Source of the DNA: Gammaproteobacteria bacterium
GTDB lineage: Bacteria; Pseudomonadota; Gammaproteobacteria; JABDBA01
NCBI GenBank assembly: GCA_013288885.1
Contig: JABDBA010000007.1
Coordinates: forward strand, 1-64,000
Length of the DNA: 64,000 bases
Direction: 5' to 3'
Below the pieces are notes generated by a model, which saw only the letters and a program-made list of their open reading frames with translations, searched no databases and had not been told where the DNA came from. Positions 21,001 to 27,933 of the stretch are shown here, piece by piece. Made by a program: the position numbers and the translations under genes. Each line of letters begins with the position of its first letter. Within the stretch, counting starts at the first letter, position 1.

Positions 21001-22375
21001 ACGTCAAACAAATAGCATTAAAGGGTTCGCACGATTAGGTACTCATGATGAATTTAATAAATTAGCTGAAAGCATAGCCAGAGAGCTGACCGAACATTAT
21101 CATGCCCAAATACTCGCATTACCCACGTTGGAGGAAGAAAAACAGCAAAAAGAAACCAATAACGCAACTTCTACATTAAGTAGATTAACGGAAAGAGGCA
21201 GAGCGCGTGTTCAGGAAATTAAAAGTGAAACTTCACGTCCTCAGGCAGAAAATTTAGCAAGCTTTGTTGTCAGTCGAACATTGGCAACATTGATGGAAGG
21301 GAATATTCAAGCGGATAAACCATTACAGCTACATCAGGAGCTTGTTAATGCGGTTACAGCAGCCCATTTGCCATCCAGAATTGATGCTATTAAACAAGCA
21401 GTTATCAAGACATTAGGAACGCATGAGATCATTACTCGTTATGGCAAGCACTGGCAATTACATGAAATACTTGTGAAGCCTGGTATCGAAACGGCGGATG
21501 GAAATTATTTTGCTGGGGGTTCAGCAGATGCTGAAAATTATAGTTATCGATTAGGAACAAGGGACGAAGCCCATGCACGTAAGATGGAAAAAACAACCGC
21601 ACCTGTTTCTGATCCTGTTCATGATGCAGGTTTGGCTGAGCAAAGGGAAGCCCAACAATCCCCTATTGAGTTTCAAGCATCCCGCTCAGCCCAACCTCTC
21701 ACTCCGGTGCCCAGTGCCAGTAGTACTTCAGCGTTTTCTAACACAGCTTCGGATTCTTCTTTTGTAATGTCTCCCACATCAACAACATCTTCCGCGAGCA
21801 GTCAACATTCAAATGATGGTTCAGTACTAATGCGAGTTGAGAAAGAGTCAAGTTCCAGCCGACCAACCAGCCCTGCGCAAGGAGGTCGTCGTTACACTGC
21901 GCTAATTGAAACACTGATGCAGCAGAACAATGCTCAGGCTGAACAACTACGCATGGCGAATGAAAAAATCAAGCAGCAAGAAGAAAAACATAATGCTTTG
22001 CATGAAAAATCGCAGCAAGAGGCTGCAGAACGACAGCAAGAGGCTGCGGCAAGAAAGCAATTAGAAGAAAAAGTGGCCGCTACTCAAAAACAGGTAAATG
22101 ATGTTTTATCACCCAATGATTCCCCTGTTGATGCTGGTGACGGAGCAGTACAAATAAGGCGTGCAGCAGCTACGAATACAGCGCAAGGTAATAATAATAG
22201 GCAAATAAATAATTTTATCAGTGAGATTAATGAGCGTTTGGGAAGAGTTGAGCAAACTGTGGCTGTGGTAGTTGAGTCATCTGATATTCCAATGGCACAA
22301 CGTTTGATCAAACCCAAACAGGAAACCGGCGCTAGGGATGCGTTATTGGATGATTCACCGACTCATAAACGATAA
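18080..22375 (+). CDS. large Sel1-repeat and coiled-coil protein, candidate effector
   Basis: A 1431-residue protein without a signal peptide. Order: an N-terminal region of no recognised family (1-270); Sel1/TPR-like repeats in two sets, about 277-420 (EKSASQGKREAVIDLIDIYD, GTSQDDKAAIEWY) and about 620-690 (ALYHLGACHEHGWGIPPDRS, YKKAVENGCAEAI); a Pro/Ala/Thr/Gln linker (about 692-810); a coiled coil (about 817-893); a hydrophobic stretch GRVASAIPLIGNVVSVLATA (about 945-964) in a helical domain; a Ser/Thr-rich linker (about 1190-1270); and a second Gln/Glu-rich coiled coil (about 1274-1340). It has a GGGAG ribosome site. Sel1 repeats mediate protein contacts and are common in host-interacting proteins of Legionella and Coxiella. 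Role as a secreted effector is inference; a structural role is possible. Confidence 0.75.
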   Translation: MQPILEGTTSDETTLSDVKQEEKLTRSELDEFVKNTNIDISMHYPEFVSDSYLMFRFLGEQTDGKYNIKTRHNKSLDEAIKENFLPYGSPDSKFWLAKPSSVINDGSGSTLRVWFSDRIQFDSLKGKLKPSSMLANEFIDYCHQHRTEKVDGVILPKPVFFQLAEAFINILIVDDGDSTKPKRANPIRFAKPRSAWESNFCDEFSIAVDCLIQKYKLVYHEPPAKDENPFLKLRFHYKMDEHGHHEYTRATESQVKAAASRYGVREIDAPENADLQYERAKREAGAEKIKWLEKSASQGKREAVIDLIDIYDKGSCGLDKPDHLKATELYFKLIKDEDTSVINYRFKKYPDATLAVSTKKAEQGDALALAWLGEHYLEAKNHPEAFNCFKKSAEKGNKKGIFRVAYCYENGFGTSQDDKAAIEWYVKVSRGETSFFDVANLLLKDSALNIRLDIANAILNAIDKISKGKPELELFVLLKRIDQGNLGSQVALAVFYLDLKEPGKAIPWLQQVEKNLDSLKSYEYIDFLNCYHMLGDCYKNGSEIKRSDSQALECYEKSEELEAKKLAEIKNRGEEGKDDLDFFNLRIGIRRMGRYWATSKSLFEDLNRWPNEYGETQLGIYYLKKKNYVEALKRLQSAADKNNGEALYHLGACHEHGWGIPPDRSKAIGCYKKAVENGCAEAIDALKKLGITPPPLPPVATPKSATTEQPKSQTAVVLSAVKQAPAINEEKNNSVVPVPVNNPVAAVAPTPANVTSVKQTETQQSNTRLHTPDSAQPMVKSTDKPVESKDATVKREEKTAPVKTPEASEKMGFIVDYLTVMQDDLIRLQAEIEKSAAEKARLSQQLANLQAQGSNAQQLNTISEQLRRVEAIQAESKEELDAKRAQQKVMQRFQKHPNLLRFYRELQIELEHLFISCQAVAGGVVATSYQGELSDVATGISLFGRVASAIPLIGNVVSVLATAMSDGVEKLDHKRQTNSIKGFARLGTHDEFNKLAESIARELTEHYHAQILALPTLEEEKQQKETNNATSTLSRLTERGRARVQEIKSETSRPQAENLASFVVSRTLATLMEGNIQADKPLQLHQELVNAVTAAHLPSRIDAIKQAVIKTLGTHEIITRYGKHWQLHEILVKPGIETADGNYFAGGSADAENYSYRLGTRDEAHARKMEKTTAPVSDPVHDAGLAEQREAQQSPIEFQASRSAQPLTPVPSASSTSAFSNTASDSSFVMSPTSTTSSASSQHSNDGSVLMRVEKESSSSRPTSPAQGGRRYTALIETLMQQNNAQAEQLRMANEKIKQQEEKHNALHEKSQQEAAERQQEAAARKQLEEKVAATQKQVNDVLSPNDSPVDAGDGAVQIRRAAATNTAQGNNNRQINNFISEINERLGRVEQTVAVVVESSDIPMAQRLIKPKQETGARDALLDDSPTHKR

Positions 22376-22386
22376 ACGGACTTAAA

Positions 22387-22444
22387 AGCTCGTAAAGCGT
22401 TTCCCATCGCTGAATCATTCCATAATGCGGAAGCCGTGCGAGCT
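22387..22444. terminator. imperfect hairpin between convergent genes, possible terminator
   Basis: AGCTCG (22387-22392) and CGAGCT (22439-22444) pair across the gap between the Sel1 protein gene and the convergent metQ, with further partial pairing (GTTTCC with GGAAGC) inside. The stem is discontinuous and without a T-tract, so this is weak. Confidence 0.3.
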
Positions 22445-22446
22445 AT

Positions 22447-23259
22447 TTAAAACTCACGCCACGCCGGTGTAGCACCACCATTAAATATTTGTTTAGCGGC
22501 TTGCACTACTTCGGGTGACTGTAGTGATGCCACTAATTCTTTTACTTTAGGGTCAGTCGCATTATCAATACGGGTTACCACTAAGTTGGCATATGGTGAG
22601 GTTTTATTTTCTTCGTAAATAGCATCTTTATCCGGTGACAAACCAGCTGGAATGGCATAATTGGTATTAATCACGGAGATAGTGACATCTTGCAATACGC
22701 GTGGTAGTTGGGCGGCATCCAGTTCTTTAAACTGGAGGTTTTTTGGATTACTCAAAATATTAACCGGCGTTGCAGAAGTATCGAAACCAGGCTTTAAAGT
22801 AATCAAACCTGCTTTACTGAGCAATAATAATGCACGGGCTTCGTTACTAGGGTCATTAGGGATAGCAACAATAGCGCCCATTGGTATTTCACTCAGATTT
22901 TTTACTTTCTTAGAATAAATGCCCATCGGGTAGATAAAAGTTTTAGCAACTGCCGCTATCTTATAATTTTTAGCTTTAATGGCTGCATCTAAATACGGTT
23001 GATGTTGAAACATATTAGCATCGATGCTGCCGTCATTGAGAGCAGCATTGGGCATCGTGTAATCGGTGAATTCAATAATTTTTACATCCAGCCCATATTT
23101 TTGTTTGGCCACTTGTTTGGCCACTGTCATTAGTTGTGTCTCGGGGCCGCTAATCGTACCCACTTTAATGCTGTTGTCTGCTGATTGATTTTGTTGGCAA
23201 CCCACAAGTGTGAACGACAATAAAAATATTAAGCTGAGTGTTTTAATAAAATGAGTCAT
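22447..23259 (-). CDS. metQ: methionine ABC transporter substrate-binding lipoprotein, copy 2
   Basis: Periplasmic lipoprotein that presents methionine to MetNI. The 270 residues start with a lipoprotein signal ending LVGC (lipobox), then the NlpA/MetQ domain: IKVGTISGPETQLM, PNAALNDGSIDANMFQHQPYL, AIPNDPSNEARALLLL and INTNYAIPAGL. The start at 23259 is chosen because AGAGGA precedes it and the signal peptide begins there; an upstream in-frame start at 23340 would place 27 non-signal residues ahead and overlap the neighbour. It is last in the metN-metI-metQ-metQ operon, 34 bases after the first copy, and clearly a tandem duplicate. Confidence 0.93.
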   Translation of the reverse strand: MTHFIKTLSLIFLLSFTLVGCQQNQSADNSIKVGTISGPETQLMTVAKQVAKQKYGLDVKIIEFTDYTMPNAALNDGSIDANMFQHQPYLDAAIKAKNYKIAAVAKTFIYPMGIYSKKVKNLSEIPMGAIVAIPNDPSNEARALLLLSKAGLITLKPGFDTSATPVNILSNPKNLQFKELDAAQLPRVLQDVTISVINTNYAIPAGLSPDKDAIYEENKTSPYANLVVTRIDNATDPKVKELVASLQSPEVVQAAKQIFNGGATPAWREF

Positions 23260-23293
23260 AGTATTTATCCTCTTGTAAAAGTTAAAATAGATA

Positions 23294-24091
23294 TTACCAA
23301 GCGGGCATGGCCCCGCCGTCAAAAATTTCTTGTGCTGCATTCACTACTTCAGGTGAATGTAGCGCTGCTATTAGCTGTTGTATTTTTGGGTTAGTGACAT
23401 TATCAGCGCGTATAACAACCAGATTCACATAGGGTGAACTTTTATTTTCAATGTAAAGAGCATTTTTGCCAGGGAAAAGACCTGCGGCGACGGCATAATT
23501 AGCATTGATTACTGCCGCTGTGACATTATCTAATGCGGCAACCAGTTGTGCTGCATCGAGCTTTTCTAGCACTAATTTTTTTGGATTGCTTATTATATCG
23601 GCAATAGTTCCATAGTAACCCGCATTGGGTTTAAGTGTAATCAATCCCGCTGTGCTTAATAATATTAATGCGCGCCCTTCATTGCTGGGGTCGTTCGGAA
23701 TAGCAATAACCGCATTGGGTGGTATCTTATTGATGTTATCGATCTTGGTTGAATAGATCGCCATCGGGTAAATAAAAGTTTTAGCCACAGCCACTAAATT
23801 ATCATAATGTTTAGTTTTTATTTCCGATGCTAAATAAGGCATGTGTTCAAACACATTTGCATCAATTTTACCTTTGCTTAATGCAGCATTAGGCCCCGAA
23901 TAGTCAGGGTATTCAACTATTTCAATGTCTAAACCATAATTGATGGCGGCGTAATTTTTTACCACGGTCATTAGTTGTGCTTCAGGGCCACTTATAGTGC
24001 CAACTTTTAACACATTTTGTGGCTCTCCTTGACATGCGGTTAACAAAAAGCCACAAAAAAATGTGACTAGAATGTTTTTAAAGCATTTCAT
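23294..24091 (-). CDS. metQ: methionine ABC transporter substrate-binding lipoprotein, copy 1
   Basis: A 265-residue paralogue of the adjacent metQ. The signal peptide MKCFKNILVTFFCGFLLTAC ends in a lipobox Cys, followed by LKVGTISGPEAQLM, PNAALSKGKIDANVFEHMPY and AIPNDPSNEGRALILL. Both copies keep the core binding segments, so both are probably functional; they may differ in ligand (for example D- and L-methionine or short peptides), which the sequence does not settle. It begins 20 bases after the metI stop. Confidence 0.93.
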   Translation of the reverse strand: MKCFKNILVTFFCGFLLTACQGEPQNVLKVGTISGPEAQLMTVVKNYAAINYGLDIEIVEYPDYSGPNAALSKGKIDANVFEHMPYLASEIKTKHYDNLVAVAKTFIYPMAIYSTKIDNINKIPPNAVIAIPNDPSNEGRALILLSTAGLITLKPNAGYYGTIADIISNPKKLVLEKLDAAQLVAALDNVTAAVINANYAVAAGLFPGKNALYIENKSSPYVNLVVIRADNVTNPKIQQLIAALHSPEVVNAAQEIFDGGAMPAW

Positions 24092-24110
24092 AAATGGCGT
24101 CCTTTCTTCA

Positions 24111-24764
24111 TTATTTGTGTGAAACTTTTTTTGCTAAAAAATCACCGAGATATTGAATGAGCTGTACTAAAAAAATCAATAATACCACTGTCGCCAACAT
24201 GATGCCTACTTCAAAGCGTTGGTAACCATAACGGATCGCCAAATCACCGAGACCACCACCACCGACTGCTCCTGCCATGGCGGAATAACCTACCAGTGCA
24301 ATTAGCGTAATGGTAATGCCGTTGATAATTCCCGGCAGTGCTTCCGGTACTAAAATCTTAACGACGGTTTGTAGTGGGCTAGCACCCATGGAGGTCCCTG
24401 CTTCAATCAAACCACCAGCGACATCATTTAAAGCACTTTCTACTAAACGCGCAAAGAATGGTATGGCGCCAATAGTTAAAGGTACGATGGCTGCAGTCGT
24501 ACCTATAGATGTGCCAGTAATCAAACGGGTGAAAGGCACAATAGCAACTAATAAAATAATAAAAGGGATAGAACGCACACCATTGGTGATGGCTGCCAAA
24601 ATTACATTCAGATATTTGTTTTCTAAAATATCTTGATGGCGTGAGATCATCAAAATTACGCCCAATGGTAAACCAAATAGCACGGCAAAAGCACCCGATG
24701 CTAAAACCATATAAATGGTTTGCCAAGTGGCTAAAAAAAACTCAGTTAGCATCACGTTCGACAT
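24111..24764 (-). CDS. metI: methionine ABC transporter permease
   Basis: Inner-membrane permease of the methionine importer, 217 residues with about five membrane segments and the EAA coupling loop (EAGTSMGASPLQTVVKILVP). It matches MetI in length and in the segment AMAGAVGGGGLGDLAIRYGY. It overlaps the 3' end of metN by 23 bases; an alternative ATG four codons downstream would shorten the overlap. Confidence 0.94.
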   Translation of the reverse strand: MSNVMLTEFFLATWQTIYMVLASGAFAVLFGLPLGVILMISRHQDILENKYLNVILAAITNGVRSIPFIILLVAIVPFTRLITGTSIGTTAAIVPLTIGAIPFFARLVESALNDVAGGLIEAGTSMGASPLQTVVKILVPEALPGIINGITITLIALVGYSAMAGAVGGGGLGDLAIRYGYQRFEVGIMLATVVLLIFLVQLIQYLGDFLAKKVSHK

Positions 24765-25788
24765 AGCCTAATACCTCAATTTCAATATCATTTTTTTGTA
24801 AGTAATCAATCGCCTGGGGCAGATTTTCTAATCCGCTAATAACTTCAGTGACCATTATCCCTAGCGTATTATTTTTGATGAATTCAATATTAGCTTGCAA
24901 AATATTAAGTTTAATATTGAGTTCTAACATCAAGTGAGCAATAAAAGGTTCGGCGGCGGCATGGCCATGAAAAATAATTCTAATCAGTGCATTGGTGTTG
25001 TCGCTGGCAGTAGGTTTTATTTGCTGTTGTAAAATAATAGGAAGTTCTTGCCTGAGCGAAGTTTTGACTAAATTTTTTGCTAGATGAGATTTGGGTTTGG
25101 TAAAAAATTCAATCACATCAGATTGTTCGATAATTTTGCCTTTATCGAGCAATAAAACGTGGTCACAAATGGCTTTGATCACATCCATTTCATGGGTAAT
25201 TAAAAGAATTGTTAAGCCTAATTTTATATTAATATCTTTTAAAAGTTGTAAAATGGTGGTTGTGGTATGTGGATCAAGCGAAGAGGTAGCTTCGTCACAT
25301 AATAAAACTTTGGGTGAAGAGGCGAGGGCGCGTGCAATCGCGACTCTTTGTTTTTGTCCACCACTGAGTTGGGCTGGGTATTGGTTTTTTTTCTCAAGTA
25401 ATCCCGTTAGCTCAAGCAATGGCATTACGGTTTGTTCTATTTTTTCTTTGCTATAGCCGATAAGTTCTAAGGGTAAAGCAATATTCTGATAAACAGTGCG
25501 CACGGAGATCAAATTAAAATGTTGGAAGATCATGCCAATTTGATGCCGTGTACTGCGCAATTCTCGATCAGTAAGTTTAGTAATATCTTGGCCAGCTACC
25601 ATGACTTGGCCGGTGGTGGGGCGCTCTAATAAATTAACACAGCGAATTAAGGTGCTTTTACCAGCACCACTTTTGCCAATGACACCAAAGATTTCACCCG
25701 GCGCTACTTTAAAGTTAATGTTGGTTAAAGCATGCACCACGCCCGCTTTTGAATGATAGGTTTTTTCAACTTGTTTTAGTTCGATCAT
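24742..25788 (-). CDS. metN: methionine ABC transporter ATP-binding protein
   Basis: ATPase of the methionine importer, 348 residues. Walker A GVIGKSGAGKST, the ABC signature LSGGQKQRVAIARAL, Walker B VLLCDEATSSLD and the switch His in LLITHEMDVI are present. The C-terminal about 80 residues form the NIL regulatory domain (NIKLNILQANIEFIKNNTLG), which in E. coli binds methionine and inhibits transport. The start MIELKQVEKTY at 25788 is used instead of 25812, whose extra eight codons run into the terminator region. First gene of metN-metI-metQ-metQ, downstream of a riboswitch and terminator. Confidence 0.95.
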   Translation of the reverse strand: MIELKQVEKTYHSKAGVVHALTNINFKVAPGEIFGVIGKSGAGKSTLIRCVNLLERPTTGQVMVAGQDITKLTDRELRSTRHQIGMIFQHFNLISVRTVYQNIALPLELIGYSKEKIEQTVMPLLELTGLLEKKNQYPAQLSGGQKQRVAIARALASSPKVLLCDEATSSLDPHTTTTILQLLKDINIKLGLTILLITHEMDVIKAICDHVLLLDKGKIIEQSDVIEFFTKPKSHLAKNLVKTSLRQELPIILQQQIKPTASDNTNALIRIIFHGHAAAEPFIAHLMLELNIKLNILQANIEFIKNNTLGIMVTEVISGLENLPQAIDYLQKNDIEIEVLGYVERDAN

Positions 25789-25799
25789 AATTCCCACGC

Positions 25800-25825
25800 A
25801 AAAAAAAACCACCGCGAGGGTGGTT
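25800..25825 (-). terminator. intrinsic terminator ahead of metN
   Basis: On the minus strand, AACCACC and GGTGGTT form a 7-base stem with loop CTCGC, followed directly by a run of eight or nine T. It ends 12 bases before the metN ATG and after the SAM-II-like aptamer, so it is placed to stop transcription before metN: a typical riboswitch expression platform. An antiterminator pairing is not obvious by eye. Confidence 0.85.
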
Positions 25826-25833
25826 GTTCTGTA

Positions 25834-25890
25834 GCCCCGCTTTAGCCGTATTTATTATGCGCCCGCAAGCTGATACTCAAATCGGCGCTC
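25834..25890 (-). ncRNA. SAM-II-type riboswitch aptamer upstream of metN
   Basis: Read on the minus strand, the element carries the SAM-II core in order: P1 5' strand GCGCC (25888-25884), GATTTG (25883-25878), CTTGC (25869-25865), P1 3' strand GGCGC (25863-25859), an A/T-rich AATAAAT, and CGGCTAAA (25848-25841). A pseudoknot pairing GTAT (25876-25873) with ATAC (25851-25848) is possible. These conserved blocks and spacings match the SAM-II (SAM_alpha) consensus as I remember it. The context, a methionine importer with a terminator after the aptamer, fits repression by S-adenosylmethionine. I have no covariance-model score. Confidence 0.82.
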
Positions 25891-25899
25891 TGTTTGGAT

Positions 25900-25928
25900 A
25901 ATATACTCTACTATGAATTTATTGGCAA
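25900..25928 (-). promoter_or_regulatory. sigma70-type promoter of the metN riboswitch transcript
   Basis: On the minus strand TTGCCA (25928-25923) and TATATT (25905-25900) are separated by exactly 17 bases. Transcription would start about 25893, immediately before the aptamer, which supports both calls. Confidence 0.7.
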
Positions 25929-25946
25929 TACCGTTATCATAACCGA

Positions 25947-26531
25947 ATGAAAATTGTCCTAGCCACACAAAATCCAGGTAAAGTCCAAGAATTTACTCAT
26001 CTAGCCGGTGCATTAGATTGGGCGCTAATCCCTTTATCACAATACAGTACTGTCAGTGTCGAAGAAACCGGTTTAACCTTCATCGAAAATGCTATCATCA
26101 AAGCACGTCATGCGAGTGAACTTTCAGGTCTACCGGCATTGGCTGACGATTCGGGCATTGTGGTTGATGCCTTGCACGGTGCTCCGGGCATTTATTCTGC
26201 GCGTTATGCGGGTGAAAAAGCGAGTGCCGCCGCCCACATTCAAAAACTATTATCCCAATTAGTGAACGTGCCTGAAGCACAACGTAGCGCACATTTTTAT
26301 TGTACTTTAGTTTTCTTACGTTATCCCGCAGACCCTGCACCGGTCATCGCGCAAGGTAAATGGGATGGACAAATTCTTTTTGAGCCACGGGGTGAGCAAG
26401 GTTTTGGCTATGATCCTATTTTTTACGTGCCTACTCACCAATGTAGCGCAGCAGAGTTAATGCCAGAAGTAAAAAATAAAATTAGCCACCGCGGGCAGGC
26501 CTTACAAAAATTGTTGGATGTCCTTGCCTGA
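25947..26531 (+). CDS. rdgB: XTP/dITP pyrophosphatase (RdgB/Ham1)
   Basis: Removes non-canonical purine nucleoside triphosphates (ITP, XTP) from the pool. The 194 residues start MKIVLATQNPGKVQEF, with SVEETGLTFIENAIIKARHA, LADDSGIVVDAL and GFGYDPIFYVP, the full Ham1 motif set. Normal length. It is divergent from the met operon. Confidence 0.95.
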   Translation: MKIVLATQNPGKVQEFTHLAGALDWALIPLSQYSTVSVEETGLTFIENAIIKARHASELSGLPALADDSGIVVDALHGAPGIYSARYAGEKASAAAHIQKLLSQLVNVPEAQRSAHFYCTLVFLRYPADPAPVIAQGKWDGQILFEPRGEQGFGYDPIFYVPTHQCSAAELMPEVKNKISHRGQALQKLLDVLA

Positions 26532-26574
26532 TCAGGTAGTATTGCTATTATTATCTTGATAAGAAAAAGGAAAA

Positions 26575-27069
26575 ATGATCATGCCAGGAGCTATCAAAAC
26601 TATAGGCCAAGTTATTGGAGTAGTTATCAGTCTTGCTTTTGTGTATGTGAGCTACCATTTTATGTTGGGGCCACAAATACATGTTCACTATCATTTCAAA
26701 CCCACTGATTGTGTTGTTATCGATAAAAAACTGGAAGAGTTGGTAAACCAACGCTCGAACCGTTCCAATTATGTTTATAGACCGAGCTTTTTGGTTGTTT
26801 ATTTGGTCAACAAACAAAGCTATAAAACTTGGACGTATGATATTCTGCGGGAATATTCTAATAATCAATTGGGGCAACAACAGATATTAGATCAAGTTGA
26901 TCTCGTTACCCCTTATACTTGTTGGTATGACCCTAAACATCCAGAAACTGTGGTATTAACCCGCAGCTATACCTTTTGGGCAATCGGGTTTTTTGCACTG
27001 GCCACTTTTGTGGCACTGGTGTTGATTAGTTCCTTATTGTTGTCATTTAAACGAAAAGGACCCAATTAG
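26575..27069 (+). CDS. DUF3592-like protein with two membrane segments
   Basis: A 164-residue protein of unknown function. It has an N-terminal membrane segment (about 10-30, GQVIGVVISLAFVYVSYHFM), a central soluble domain, and a C-terminal membrane segment (about 138-158). The motif CWYDPKHPETVVL just before the second segment is typical of the DUF3592 family, which has this layout with the middle domain outside the membrane. The start has AAAGGAAAA upstream; a second ATG two codons later is also possible. It stands alone between rdgB and rpsU. Confidence 0.65.
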   Translation: MIMPGAIKTIGQVIGVVISLAFVYVSYHFMLGPQIHVHYHFKPTDCVVIDKKLEELVNQRSNRSNYVYRPSFLVVYLVNKQSYKTWTYDILREYSNNQLGQQQILDQVDLVTPYTCWYDPKHPETVVLTRSYTFWAIGFFALATFVALVLISSLLLSFKRKGPN

Positions 27070-27082
27070 GGCACAATAACCT

Positions 27083-27111
27083 TTGCATTCGGGGATATTT
27101 ATGGTTAAAAT
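27083..27111 (+). promoter_or_regulatory. sigma70-type promoter for rpsU
   Basis: TTGCAT (27083-27088) and TAAAAT (27106-27111) with a 17-base spacer, giving a start near 27118, about 37 bases before the rpsU ATG. A GGGGA/TCCCC inverted repeat (27091-27117) overlaps it and could instead be a weak terminator of the upstream gene. Confidence 0.5.
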
Positions 27112-27154
27112 CTCCCCTTTGCTTTAATCCATAACCACTGAGGAAGAGAACTAC

Positions 27155-27388
27155 ATGCCAAGTATCCGTGTCAAAGACAATGAACCCGTAGAAGTCGCTT
27201 TGCGACGTTTTAAACGTGCCTGTGAAAAGGCCGGCCTATTAACCGAAATGCGTCGTCGTGAGTTCTATGAAAAACCGACGGAAGAGCGTAAACGTAAGGC
27301 TGCTGCGGCCGTTAAACGGCATTGGAAGCGTTTGTTCCGCGAAAACCCTCTTTTGTTGTCGGGTAAGAGCCGGGTCAAAAAGCACTAA
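27155..27388 (+). CDS. rpsU: 30S ribosomal protein S21
   Basis: Small basic ribosomal protein involved in translation initiation. The 77 residues start [20 protein letters not shown] and contain the conserved [19 protein letters not shown]. The C-terminus is a few residues longer than the usual 71. It heads the macromolecular synthesis operon rpsU-yqeY-dnaG. Confidence 0.96.
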   Translation: MPSIRVKDNEPVEVALRRFKRACEKAGLLTEMRRREFYEKPTEERKRKAAAAVKRHWKRLFRENPLLLSGKSRVKKH

Positions 27389-27412
27389 TCTTTTATAGAC
27401 ATAGGCACTGGA

Positions 27413-27871
27413 ATGACAGATTCATCGAGCATTAAAACAAAAATTCAAGAAGACATGAAAAGCGCCATGAAGGCGCGTGATCAGCACCGTCTTGATGCTA
27501 TCCGTCTTATTTTAGCTGCGGTAAAACAGATAGAAGTTGACGAACGCATTAATCCTGATGATGCCCGTATGCTGGTTATTTTAGACAAAATGCTCAAGCA
27601 GCGTCGTGACTCGATCAGCCAATATCAAGCGGCAAACCGCAAAGATCTGGTCGACCAAGAAGTCTTTGAAATGGAAATCATCCAATCTTATATGCCTAGC
27701 CCCTTGAGTGAAGCGGAAATTAGCCAATTCATTAAAGAAGCTATCGCCAAAGCCGGTGCTACTTCGGCCAAAGACATGGGCAAAGTAATGGCCGAACTTA
27801 AGCCTAAATTACAAGGTCGGGCCGATATTGCTGCTGTGAGTGCCAAAGTAAAACAGTTGCTAGGTAGTTAA
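27413..27871 (+). CDS. GatB/YqeY domain protein
   Basis: A 152-residue YqeY-family protein, related to the tail domain of the GatB amidotransferase subunit; the exact role of the stand-alone form is not known. Seen: helical N-terminal half KIQEDMKSAMKARDQHRLDA, then EMEIIQSYMPSPLSEAEI and KDMGKVMAELKPKLQGRADI, the family signature. It sits between rpsU and dnaG as in most gammaproteobacteria. Confidence 0.93.
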   Translation: MTDSSSIKTKIQEDMKSAMKARDQHRLDAIRLILAAVKQIEVDERINPDDARMLVILDKMLKQRRDSISQYQAANRKDLVDQEVFEMEIIQSYMPSPLSEAEISQFIKEAIAKAGATSAKDMGKVMAELKPKLQGRADIAAVSAKVKQLLGS

Positions 27872-27893
27872 TTTACACTTAAAGTTTATGTAG

Positions 27894-27926
27894 GTCGGCT
27901 CAAGGAGCGCCAGCGACGGAGCCGAC
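27894..27926. repeat. GTCGGCTC/GAGCCGAC inverted repeat ahead of dnaG
   Basis: Perfect 8-base arms (27894-27901 and 27919-27926) with a 17-base centre. The first 20 bases are also found, reversed, at the end of the spoVR gene. The right arm ends seven bases before the dnaG ATG, so in mRNA the hairpin would cover the ribosome-binding area (its GGAG is part of the arm). Confidence 0.65.
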
Positions 27927-27933
27927 AATTCAA

